Source: Burkholderiaceae bacterium
GTDB taxonomy: Bacteria > Pseudomonadota > Gammaproteobacteria > Burkholderiales > Burkholderiaceae
Length of the DNA stretch: 7,077 bases
NCBI GenBank assembly: GCA_947374315.1
Contig: CANCBK010000080.1
Span: 1-7,077 of the forward strand
Direction: 5' to 3'
The position numbers and the translations under genes are program-made. Each line of letters starts with the position of its first letter. Position 1 is the stretch's first letter. Of this stretch, positions 1 through 5,458 are shown one piece after another. The notes below the pieces were generated by a model that worked only from the letters and a program-made list of their open reading frames with translations, did not search any database and was not told where the DNA came from.

Positions 1-821
1 CAAAGACCATTGGAGATCTTCTCGGGCAACATGGGTATTACCCTTCTTGGGAAATACACCGAAGTGGCGCGCAATAAACCTTCATCATCTAATGGCTGAC
101 CAGGCTTTACATAGTGCGATACGTCGGCAATCGCCACAATCAAGCGCCAAGCCTTGCTCTTGCCGTACATTACAGGCTCGCAATACACCGCATCATCAAA
201 ATCGCGCGCATCAGCACCGTCGATAGTAACCAAAGGTACATCGCGCAAATCGACCCGGCCCTCTAAGTCAGCCTGCTGAACCGTATCGGGAAGCGCATCC
301 GCCTCCTTCTTCACTGCCGCCGAGAACTCATGGGGCACGCCGTACTTACGCACAGCGATTTCGATTTCCATACCAGGATCATCAATCTCACCGAGCACTT
401 CAACTACGCGGCCTACTGCCTGACGATAGCTATCTGGATAATCAATAATTTCAACACTGACTACCTGGCCTAACTTAGCATTACCCTGACCCTTGGGTGG
501 AATCAAGATATCGTGACCAATACGCTTATCTTCAGGCGCAACAATCAGAACACCATTCTCATTTAAGAGGCGCCCAATCACCACTTTATTGGCATGCAAC
601 ACCACATCAACAATTTGACCTTCTGGGCGACCGCGTCGATCCGTACCCAATACTCTGACGCTGACCCTGTCACCATGCATGACACGAGACATTTCTCTTT
701 CAGAAAGAAAGATATCCTCACCGCCATCATCCGGGATGACAAATCCAAATCCATCTCGGGGCCCCTGGACTGTACCTAGACGGTCAGCCTCTCGTGGCAC
801 CAAGTTTTTTGCTTTACGCAT
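1..821 (-). CDS. rnr: Ribonuclease R, N-terminal 273 codons (partial, runs off left edge)
   Basis: RNase R is a processive 3'-to-5' exoribonuclease of the RNB (RNase II) superfamily that degrades structured RNA. The translation starts MRKAKNLVPREADRLGTVQG. A cold-shock-type RNA-binding region follows (RDGFGFV, then a DIFLSEREM segment and HGDRV), then the start of the RNB catalytic domain. The metal-binding motif DGADARDFDD lies at residues 201-210, so D201, D207, D209 and D210 match E. coli D272, D278, D280 and D281. The TSVYFP segment near residue 256 contains the substrate-stacking tyrosine (E. coli Y324). The visible part ends in PEKISNGL. The ATG at 821 has an AAGGA ribosome site 5 nt upstream, and an in-frame TAA sits directly before it. 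The start is therefore firm, but about 70 N-terminal residues present in E. coli RNase R (the winged-helix region) are absent. The gene is divergent from the tRNA. Identification is confident. Confidence 0.96.
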   Translation of the reverse strand, partial: MRKAKNLVPREADRLGTVQGPRDGFGFVIPDDGGEDIFLSEREMSRVMHGDRVSVRVLGTDRRGRPEGQIVDVVLHANKVVIGRLLNENGVLIVAPEDKRIGHDILIPPKGQGNAKLGQVVSVEIIDYPDSYRQAVGRVVEVLGEIDDPGMEIEIAVRKYGVPHEFSAAVKKEADALPDTVQQADLEGRVDLRDVPLVTIDGADARDFDDAVYCEPVMYGKSKAWRLIVAIADVSHYVKPGQPLDDEGLLRATSVYFPRRVIPMLPEKISNGL

Positions 822-858
822 TTAATTCCTTCGGCACTACATGCCTTATATAACAATG

Positions 859-886
859 ATTATTCTTAATTAGGCTACTGTATCAA
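859..886 (-). promoter_or_regulatory. Candidate sigma-70 promoter of rnr
   Basis: On the minus strand TTGATA (886-881) and AATAAT (864-859) lie 16 bp apart, each one mismatch from consensus. Transcription would begin near 852, about 30 nt before the rnr start codon. The region between rnr and the divergent tRNA is only 143 bp, so a promoter is expected here. The exact choice is by eye. Confidence 0.4.
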
Positions 887-950
887 ACCACCCGGTCTGA
901 AGGGGAAAAGCCAAACGGGGTTGGAAAAGTCACCAAGAGGCGCATACCTT

Positions 951-956
951 TATAAT
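951..956 (+). promoter_or_regulatory. -10 element of the tRNA-Leu promoter
   Basis: A perfect TATAAT ends 8 bp before the first base of the tRNA, which places the transcription start within a few bases of the mature 5' end. No good -35 is found at 16-18 bp spacing. A TTGGAA at 921-926 is too far away (24 bp). The -10 assignment is reasonable; the -35 is unresolved. Confidence 0.5.
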
Positions 957-964
957 AACGGCAT

Positions 965-1051
965 GCCTAGGTGGCGAAATTGGTAGACGCACCAGCTTCA
1001 GGTGCTGGCGATCGTAAGGTTGTGGGGGTTCGAGTCCCTTCCTGGGCACCA
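965..1051 (+). tRNA. tRNA-Leu, anticodon CAG
   Basis: The acceptor arms GCCTAGG (965-971) and CCTGGGC (1041-1047) pair with one G-U, followed by discriminator A and an encoded CCA (1049-1051). The anticodon stem is CCAGC/GCTGG with loop TTCAGGT, giving anticodon CAG at 999-1001, which reads CUG codons. The D-loop (AAATTGGTAGA), the long class II variable arm and the TTCGAGT T-loop are typical of leucine tRNAs. Length is 87 nt including CCA. It is the only plus-strand gene in the window, and no copy of its 3' end recurs nearby. Confidence 0.98.
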
Positions 1052-1074
1052 TCTTAGTATACGCGCGACCCTCT

Positions 1075-1101
1075 AGCCCTGATTATACGGGCTTCTCAGG
1101 G
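1075..1101 (+). terminator. Weak candidate hairpin(s) downstream of tRNA-Leu
   Basis: Two mutually exclusive stems are possible: AGCCC/GGGCT (1075-1079 with 1089-1093), or CCCTGA/TCAGGG (1077-1082 with 1096-1101). They lie 24 nt after the tRNA. No T-run follows, so this is a poor intrinsic terminator. It is listed because it is the only structure near the tRNA 3' end. Confidence 0.22.
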
Positions 1102-1343
1102 AATGGCAATAGCCGCGGTATCCAAATAAGTATCGAATTTGGTATCCAAGAAGCCAACTCAATCTTAGTGCGGTACATATGGGGGTACTTCTTTGATTCC
1201 GTCCACCCTTTTCTCATTGCACCCTACGTGCTGAGGGCCCCCTACTCAAGAGCAAGCTCGTTCAATTTTTTACAAACGTTTTTTTATCGCTTTTCTGATC
1301 CAAAAAGTCGAATTAAAAGCCTGATTAACGTATGGCTGAATTT

Positions 1344-1358
1344 GTCTTTTCAAAAGAC
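1344..1358. repeat. Short perfect palindrome
   Basis: GTCTTTT-C-AAAAGAC has seven-base arms around one central base. It is too tight for a transcript hairpin of normal stability and is not followed by a T-run. It could be a protein-binding site or chance in AT-rich DNA. Confidence 0.3.
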
Positions 1359-1530
1359 TTCATTCGTAGCCCAATGAAATCGTGAATCTGGCCAAATTTT
1401 TTATAGTTTTCTAGCAAGTAGCGTGTTTAATATCCCTAATCCGGCTCTTACACTGTGAGCAAGCTGTCCAATAAAGACGTGCTGACCATGTTGGCGCCTT
1501 ACAAGCTGTAACCTTTCTTAAATAGCCAAC

Positions 1531-1557
1531 AAAAAACCTGCCGTAAGCAGGTCTTTT
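1531..1557 (-). terminator. Rho-independent terminator after the 344-aa repeat-protein gene
   Basis: On the minus strand ACCTGC, loop TTACG, GCAGGT is followed by six Ts. The stem is 1536-1541 with 1547-1552. On the plus strand the same stem is followed by CTTTTATT, so it may also stop plus-strand transcription coming from the tRNA side. A close copy lies at 2863-2881 after the neighbouring paralog. Confidence 0.85.
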
Positions 1558-1591
1558 ATTGATTCACACCAACAAGCTAATAATCTGAATT
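1536..1591 (-). repeat. Duplicated 3' block, copy A
   Basis: This 56-bp block (terminator hairpin plus upstream transcript sequence) matches 2866-2920 with three substitutions and one single-base indel. In minus-strand transcription it begins AATTCAGATTATTAG and ends in the CCTGC stem. Each copy sits after one of the two paralogous repeat-protein genes, which suggests that gene and terminator were duplicated together. Confidence 0.88.
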
Positions 1592-1640
1592 AAATTTCAT
1601 TTGATTTTCTAGCAAGGCTTATTTATCGCCAATATCGAAA

Positions 1641-1784
1641 TCAATTTTTGTTCGAGCTATTGGTCAATATCTCGTGCAATGGAATGTGATGTGCATAGCC
1701 AGATGGATTTACGCCCCAGTATTGGCCGGAATTATCGATGTGTTGTCCGAGAGCCGATTCAACAACTTCCATTGCTTCGTCCCT
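1641..1784 (-). other. In-frame open continuation after the TAG of the 344-aa gene
   Basis: Directly after the TAG at 1787-1785, the same frame stays open for 47 codons up to TGA at 1643-1641. The translation begins RDEAMEVVESALGQH, contains SGQYWGVNPSGYAHH and ends SSNKN. It is mixed in composition and looks like folded protein, unlike typical AT-rich non-coding sequence. It could be the original C-terminus cut off by a nonsense mutation (for example CAG to TAG), a readthrough extension, or a 43-aa peptide from the ATG at 1772. There is no clear ribosome site before that ATG, so the first two are preferred. Confidence 0.45.
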
Positions 1785-2819
1785 CTACGGCTGAACCTGG
1801 CTCAAAGGGTCATAAGCCTTAGGCGAAAACTGAGGCTGAAAACCACCCTGAGCCTTAGTTGGGCCTTTTGCATCATCGGCAGGCAGTGGAGGTATTGGAG
1901 TTGAAACACCACCAGCCAGAGCCAGAGCCTTCTGAGCAGCCTCATTCTGAGCCTGAGGCTGAGCCTTCTGAGCCTCAGCCTGAGCCCGTTGCTTGACGGG
2001 TGAAGGTGAAGGCGTAGGTGGAGGTGGAGCTAGAGGTGGAGGTGGATCGCAAGCGTCCGCCACACATATCTCCACTGTCCCACCATTAGGACCGGTAATA
2101 GTCGTCTTGGAGCCCCAGGAGCCCAAGCCAGCCCCAGTTGTGCTGATTGTCACGCCGCCATTTCCACCAGTACCGCCAGTAGCACCAACACTGGTTGGAG
2201 CTTTTGCATCATTCGCAGGTAGTGGTATTGCTTCACGAGGCATTTCAGCTCTGACTGTTGGAGGTGGCACACCAACAGACGGTATTGTGTTGTACAGAAT
2301 CACTAATTCGCTCGCTACAATCGCAGCAGCCATTCGCTCCGTCTCATTCTTAGTCTGCCTTTCACTCTTAGTCTCAGCCCTGGCCTGCGCTCCGCTTTGA
2401 CTAGCACCAACACTAGTTGGACCTTTTGCATCATTGCCGGGCAGTGGAGGCATTGGTGTTGAAACACCACCAGTAGTTGGAGTAGGTAGCTTGTTCACCC
2501 TATCATTGAGCAGTGAACCATCAACAGCAGACTGTGGACCACCAATGAATTGTGGCTCCTGCCTTTGAATTGCTGGTTCAGGCATGGATGGTGTTGCCGC
2601 ATGAGGCATTTCTGTTTTGGCAGGAACATACAAATTCGGGAGGCTATTAAAATAACTATCTCGCGTTGGGGCTGAAGGCGTTGAGGGTCCCGATTCACGA
2701 GGAGTGTCGGCTCTGACTGTTGGAGGAGGTAAACCTACTTCATTACGGATGCCGGGTCCGGGCTGCGCATAAACAGATGTTGCCAACAAGCCCAACGTGG
2801 CGATTAAGAGTGTTTTCAT
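1785..2819 (-). CDS. Exported proline/glycine-rich modular repeat protein (344 aa)
   Basis: No known family recognised. The protein begins with a Sec signal peptide (MKTLLIATLGLLATSVYA, probable cleavage after A18). Two module types recur: VGxPPPTVRA-(D/E)-xPRE at residues 28-42 and 182-196, and PLPxNDAKxPTSVGA-like units at about 118-140, 199-222 and 304-326. Other parts are a Lys/Glu/Arg-rich segment (about 145-163), a glycine-rich stretch (GATGGTGGNGG, about 212-222), a motif ICVADACD with C252 and C257 that could form a disulfide, a Pro tract (259-274), and an Ala/Gln-rich probable helix (277-302). It is a paralog of the 188-aa protein upstream. There is no strong ribosome site before the ATG at 2819. 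The upstream terminator at 2863 implies its own promoter or readthrough, though no clear promoter is visible. The TAG stop may be a truncation, since the frame continues for 47 codons. Exported or surface location is inferred. Confidence 0.8.
   Translation of the reverse strand: MKTLLIATLGLLATSVYAQPGPGIRNEVGLPPPTVRADTPRESGPSTPSAPTRDSYFNSLPNLYVPAKTEMPHAATPSMPEPAIQRQEPQFIGGPQSAVDGSLLNDRVNKLPTPTTGGVSTPMPPLPGNDAKGPTSVGASQSGAQARAETKSERQTKNETERMAAAIVASELVILYNTIPSVGVPPPTVRAEMPREAIPLPANDAKAPTSVGATGGTGGNGGVTISTTGAGLGSWGSKTTITGPNGGTVEICVADACDPPPPLAPPPPTPSPSPVKQRAQAEAQKAQPQAQNEAAQKALALAGGVSTPIPPLPADDAKGPTKAQGGFQPQFSPKAYDPLSQVQP
2424..2469. repeat. 46-bp perfect direct repeat, copy 1
   Basis: Identical to 3101-3146 in the paralogous gene. 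It encodes the GVSTPMPPLPGNDAK module on the minus strand. Base identity, not just protein similarity, points to recent duplication or gene conversion between the two paralogs. Confidence 0.93.
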
Positions 2820-2862
2820 TTTTTTGTTCTATATCTTAAGTTTTGACAAATAGGCTTGTATG

Positions 2863-2881
2863 AAAACCTGCCGAAGCAGGT
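2863..2881 (-). terminator. Intrinsic terminator between the two repeat-protein genes
   Basis: On the minus strand ACCTGC-TTCG-GCAGGT forms a stem (2866-2871 with 2876-2881) with a UUCG tetraloop closed by C-G, a very stable RNA fold. Only about four Ts follow, so termination may be partial and could allow some readthrough into the 344-aa gene. Confidence 0.7.
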
Positions 2882-2920
2882 CTCTTATTTATTCACACCA
2901 ACAAACTAATAATCTGAATT
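2866..2920 (-). repeat. Duplicated 3' block, copy B
   Basis: Partner of 1536-1591. It differs by three substitutions and a missing base in the hairpin loop. It starts directly at the stop codon of the stranded repeat remnant (2919-3014), so the remnant looks like the original gene end. Confidence 0.88.
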
Positions 2921-3014
2921 ATTTCAACAGATCTAATGCCATGGCTCCTCCGCTAAAAGCACTTCTTGGAGGCATTGGTGTTGCAACACCAGTAGCACCA
3001 ACACTAGTTGGACC
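2919..3014 (-). pseudogene. Stranded 3' end of the 188-aa gene (31 codons, out of frame)
   Basis: This stretch reads GPTSVGATGVATPMPPRSAF, then SGGAMALDLLK and a TAA at 2921-2919. The first part is the repeat module seen in both neighbouring proteins. It is shifted by two bases from the 188-aa frame and has no start codon or ribosome site of its own. In the 344-aa paralog, GPTSVGA directly follows NDAK. Here NDAK ends at 3101 and GPTSVGA begins at 3014, with 86 nt between. The simplest reading is an 86-nt insertion that cut the original C-terminus off. Recombination between paralogs could give the same picture. Confidence 0.65.
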
Positions 3015-3022
3015 ATTTACCA

Positions 3023-3042
3023 CTATTCAAAAAACAGAATAG
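3023..3042 (-). other. Hairpin spanning the 188-aa stop codon
   Basis: CTATTC and GAATAG arms (3023-3028 and 3037-3042) flank an 8-nt loop that contains a run of six Ts on the minus strand. The second arm in the transcript includes the TAG stop. It has no following T-run, so it is not a terminator. It lies inside the apparent 86-nt insertion and may be a trace of how that arose, or chance. Confidence 0.3.
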
Positions 3043-3589
3043 ACTTTACAGTTGGATCCATAGGTAAAGCGGGAGGGATATAACCAACATTATTTGTGCT
3101 TTTTGCATCATTGCCGGGCAGTGGAGGCATTGGTGTTGAAACACCAGTGGCACCAACAGTAGTTGGCGCTTTTACATCATTCGCAGGCATTGGTGTAGCA
3201 CCATTTCCACCAGCACCACCAGTACCGCCACTACCAATCAACAAGCCGCCATTTCCACCGTTACCACCAGTACCACCAGTAGCACCAACACTAGCTGGAG
3301 GGAATGTGCTATTCGGAGGCAATTGGCTATTCATAGACCCCCCCACTTTATCGGACATCTCTGCGCGCATGACATGCGGAGGAGGCATACCAACAGCAGG
3401 CTGTGGGCCGCCACTATTCATTTGTGGCGCGGGTCTTTGCATTTCTGGTTGGGGTATAGATGGCACTCCTTGGCCAGGTATCTCTGCCCTTACTGTTGGG
3501 GGTGGGATACCAACAGATGGTATTGATGGCTGAGCATAGGCAGATGTTGCTATTAGGCTCAATGAAGTGATTAGGAGTTTTGTTTTCAT
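3023..3589 (-). CDS. Exported proline/glycine-rich modular repeat protein (188 aa)
   Basis: No known family recognised; a paralog of the 344-aa protein. The signal peptide is MKTKLLITSLSLIATSAYA (cleavage probably after A19). Modules: SVGIPPPTVRAEIP (25-38) and a variant VGMPPPHVMRAEM (66-78), a glycine-rich tract with GGTGGNGG units (104-129), ATPMPANDVKAPTTVGA (131-147) and GVSTPMPPLPGNDAK (149-163). The last 25 residues (STNNVGYIPPA through KSILFFE) have no match in the paralog and come from the apparent insertion described at 2919-3014. The ATG overlaps the stop of the 161-aa gene as ATGA, so it is probably translationally coupled to it. Low-complexity composition suggests an extended, surface or matrix-like protein, which is inference. 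GGTGGNGG tracts resemble mycobacterial PGRS repeats only in composition. Confidence 0.8.
   Translation of the reverse strand: MKTKLLITSLSLIATSAYAQPSIPSVGIPPPTVRAEIPGQGVPSIPQPEMQRPAPQMNSGGPQPAVGMPPPHVMRAEMSDKVGGSMNSQLPPNSTFPPASVGATGGTGGNGGNGGLLIGSGGTGGAGGNGATPMPANDVKAPTTVGATGVSTPMPPLPGNDAKSTNNVGYIPPALPMDPTVKSILFFE
3101..3146. repeat. 46-bp perfect direct repeat, copy 2
   Basis: Identical to 2424-2469; the match ends abruptly on both sides. Its left edge (3101) is exactly where the apparent 86-nt insertion begins. Confidence 0.93.
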
Positions 3590-4071
3590 TTACTTCTCAT
3601 AGGTGATGAAACGTTGATATTTTGTTGGGCTGAAGAAGGTGGAGGTAGCGCTTGGGTTGAATTCAAAAACACCATACCTTGTACCTGACTTTTCTCCACC
3701 TTTGAGGCAAAGGGATTGGGGGAAACTTTGTCATTCGCATTAGTGCTGGCACCCTTTTCGATAAAGCCGATGTAGGCCGAACTTAAATTATTTGCTGATG
3801 GGAGTCCGGATTGGTTTGAGCTTTGACCAATAGCATCCATCACCGTGCTATTAAATAAAAATCTTGCCTGACTAGAGCCTGGGCTCATAGCCGAATATTC
3901 ATCTGATCTAGAACCTGAAACGCTTTGGGCTGCTGAATGTCTTGCCCCGATATCAACGCCTTGGCGGTGAGCGATGACTTGCTGAGGTGTCAGCCCACCA
4001 GGGCCGACAACTGGAGGAGCGGCAACCGCAGTGGCACAGCCAAACAATAGGAAAAGGAATGCTGTTTTCAT
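3586..4071 (-). CDS. Small exported protein (161 aa) coupled to the TolC-like gene
   Basis: Not recognised. I start it at the ATG at 4071 rather than the in-frame ATG at 4107. The inner start gives a proper signal peptide (MKTAFLFLLFGCATAVAAPP) and an ATGA overlap with the TolC-like stop, whereas the outer start would add 12 polar residues before it. Cleavage is likely after A17. LFGC could be a lipobox with C12 as lipidated residue, but Phe at -2 is unusual, so a plain periplasmic or secreted protein is favoured. The mature part is rich in Ser, Asn, Gln and Ala, has no other Cys, and includes LTPQQVIAHRQGVDIGARHS near the N-terminus. The C-terminus is Pro/Ser-rich (ALPPPSSAQQ). It shares the MKT start with the two repeat proteins but not their modules. 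Its stop overlaps the next start by ATGA, making it the middle gene of a three-gene coupled unit. A partner role for the TolC-like channel is a guess from position. Confidence 0.82.
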   Translation of the reverse strand: MKTAFLFLLFGCATAVAAPPVVGPGGLTPQQVIAHRQGVDIGARHSAAQSVSGSRSDEYSAMSPGSSQARFLFNSTVMDAIGQSSNQSGLPSANNLSSAYIGFIEKGASTNANDKVSPNPFASKVEKSQVQGMVFLNSTQALPPPSSAQQNINVSSPMRSK

Positions 4072-5294
4072 ATCTTTGGAACAGTATAGTTGCCACTTTG
4101 ACGCCAAACGTTAACAAGTGCTTTGGCATGGTTTGTTTGTGCATCTATTAAGGCGCCCTCTTTATCTCGAACATCCATGATGCCTTTTGCAGTACCTTGA
4201 TTCGCGCCCTTAGAAACATCCAAAAGACCATTGTTCGCTTGCAAGAGTATTTGCTTGGCGGATTCATATTGGAGTAGCGCCTGCATTACTTGAACACGCA
4301 CTTGGGTCTTGAGATCACGCAATTGCATCTCCAGGCCTAGCTTTTGATTGGCAGTCTGCACAATGTCGGCATTATGCAAAAAGTTATTTACTGGGATTGG
4401 AATGGACACACCAGCGGAAAACCCACTTTGCGGGAGATAGGTGTAGCCACTTGAGCTGTATTGAGGCGTAGTTGTGTAAGAAACATAGGGCTGCACATCC
4501 CAGTTACGATTTGCACTGGCCATGGCGATGCTCTTTTCTGAAGAATTAATCGCTGCCTGGAGCACCACAATGTCAGGTCTAGTAGCTAGCGCCTGATTGA
4601 TTAACTCTTCAGGATTGAAGTTTTGCGGCTCTAAATTAAGCTTGCCAATAGGTAAAGGAAGTTTCTTGATTCCATCCCCAGAGTAATTCAATAGGCTCAG
4701 GGCAGTAAATTGCAAATCCTTCGCACTTGCATTCTCGTGATAAATCAGAAACTGAGTTGAGTCTTTTGTCTGGGAAGACTGGGGCAAACCAGAAACTTTT
4801 TTAGCGGCAGATGCGTAAGAGTTAAATAGCAAACGATTTCTTAGGGCATCAATGTAACCTAAGGTAGCCGCCACCTGAACCTCGGCCTCAGTAGCTTGAT
4901 AATCAGCTTCACTCCTACCAATCTCGGCCTCACCAAAATCAGAACGAGTAGCACGTTTGTTCCAGCCTTCCATAAATACATTTAATCCATAGGTGCTAGA
5001 AGTTGGATTGCTATATGGGCTGTATGGAACCGATTGATAGAACGTACCCTTTGTATAACTTACTGCAGGCCTCGTTTGATAAAGTGATAAGGATTGTTTT
5101 ATAGCTGCTGCTGTTTCTTTGCCCAAACGCTTATTGCCGATGATGGCATTGTTTTCTTTAACGGTCTGGAGATACTGGGTCAAAGAAATTGGCGCATATT
5201 CGCCCAGTCCAGAAGGCGCGGATTGAGCCAGTGAAAGACTGGAAAATAGAGAGACGCCAATCAAGATGGCAAAACGCATTAATGACTTACGCAT
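4068..5294 (-). CDS. TolC-family outer-membrane efflux/secretion channel (408 aa)
   Basis: TolC/OEP proteins form trimeric outer-membrane barrels with a periplasmic helical tunnel and serve type I secretion and RND or ABC efflux pumps. Here a signal peptide (about 1-23, ending LSLA) precedes two OEP-like halves. The first covers roughly 36-205 (ISLTQYLQTVKENN, long helical segments, a barrel-like segment around 76-110). The second covers 225-400, with the family-typical ALATRPDIVVLQAAI, a barrel-like segment YVSYTTTPQYSSSGY (270-284), long helices 308-358 and a C-terminal ALVNVWRQSGNY. Length is slightly short for the family (usually 420-490). The ATG at 5294 is the first after an in-frame TGA; the ribosome site is weak, and an ATG at 5279 is an alternative. 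No adaptor or pump gene is adjacent. Downstream genes encode exported proteins with ATGA-coupled starts, which hints at a dedicated role. Family assignment is firm; substrate is unknown. Confidence 0.9.
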   Translation of the reverse strand: MRKSLMRFAILIGVSLFSSLSLAQSAPSGLGEYAPISLTQYLQTVKENNAIIGNKRLGKETAAAIKQSLSLYQTRPAVSYTKGTFYQSVPYSPYSNPTSSTYGLNVFMEGWNKRATRSDFGEAEIGRSEADYQATEAEVQVAATLGYIDALRNRLLFNSYASAAKKVSGLPQSSQTKDSTQFLIYHENASAKDLQFTALSLLNYSGDGIKKLPLPIGKLNLEPQNFNPEELINQALATRPDIVVLQAAINSSEKSIAMASANRNWDVQPYVSYTTTPQYSSSGYTYLPQSGFSAGVSIPIPVNNFLHNADIVQTANQKLGLEMQLRDLKTQVRVQVMQALLQYESAKQILLQANNGLLDVSKGANQGTAKGIMDVRDKEGALIDAQTNHAKALVNVWRQSGNYTVPKI

Positions 5295-5458
5295 GAATCA
5301 ACATATTTAATTAATTGGCAACAAGGTCATTATTACGCAAGTCGCCCATCCTAGGCTCGGCACATTGACGAAAGTGCAATTGAAGCCGCATTAAGTGGGT
5401 TTAGCTACCGCCATTGATTACTGCTTACATGGGGGCTAAGTAGATTTTTAATAGGCGA
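5295..5458 (-). promoter_or_regulatory. Intergenic region expected to hold the promoter of the TolC-like operon
   Basis: These 164 bp separate the 165-aa gene from the TolC-like gene, the largest gap in the upper minus-strand block. The 60 bp next to the start codon are AT-rich (AATTAATTAA at about 5307-5316), and a TTGCGT at about 5336-5341 could be a -35, but no convincing -10 sits at the right distance. No hairpin-plus-T-run terminator for the upstream gene is visible. A promoter is inferred from position only. Confidence 0.3.

Larger units (their letters stand above)
1052..1530. other. Long AT-rich intergenic stretch, no supported gene
   Basis: About 480 bp between the tRNA and the terminator of the minus-strand block. 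The longest reading frame (69 codons from the ATG at 1168, plus strand) has no ribosome site and no recognisable protein features, so I do not call it. Visible small features are possible hairpins just after the tRNA, a repeated GGTATCCAA (1117-1125 and 1141-1149, 24 bp apart), a T-rich stretch around 1267-1297 and a short palindrome at 1344-1358. The part from about 1440 to 1511 is open on both strands (18 codons from a GTG at 1455 on the plus strand; about 38 stop-free codons opposite). That could be a gene remnant, but nothing identifies it. Confidence 0.5.

Noticed and set aside
594..779. 61-codon plus-strand frame inside rnr
   Set aside because: Antisense to a strongly conserved RNase R segment.
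1168..1377. 69-codon plus-strand frame after the tRNA
   Set aside because: No ribosome site, AT-rich, aromatic/Ser-rich composition typical of translated non-coding DNA, and no recognisable motif.
965..1640. tRNA-Leu as an integration site for a genomic island
   Set aside because: No duplicate of the tRNA 3' end and no integrase in the window.
1770..1772. ATG as start of an independent 43-aa gene
   Set aside because: No convincing ribosome site, and the frame is continuous with the 344-aa gene through the TAG, so a broken or readthrough C-terminus is simpler.
1993..2400. Plus-strand frame of 135 codons rich in Gly, Pro, Val and Ala
   Set aside because: It is the complement of the 344-aa gene. 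The opposite strand has the signal peptide and modular structure; this frame has neither.
3096..3533. Plus-strand frame of 145 codons opposite the 188-aa gene
   Set aside because: A mirror of the Gly/Pro-rich repeats with no ribosome site; the minus strand has a signal peptide and ATGA coupling.
1785..3589. Possible CRISPR-like array because of many direct repeats
   Set aside because: Repeats vary in length and spacing, are in frame and encode protein modules; there are no uniform spacers or cas genes.
4072..4107. Upstream start (4107) for the 161-aa exported protein
   Set aside because: It adds 12 polar residues ahead of a clean signal peptide and would overlap the TolC-like gene by 40 bp; the ATGA start at 4071 fits better.
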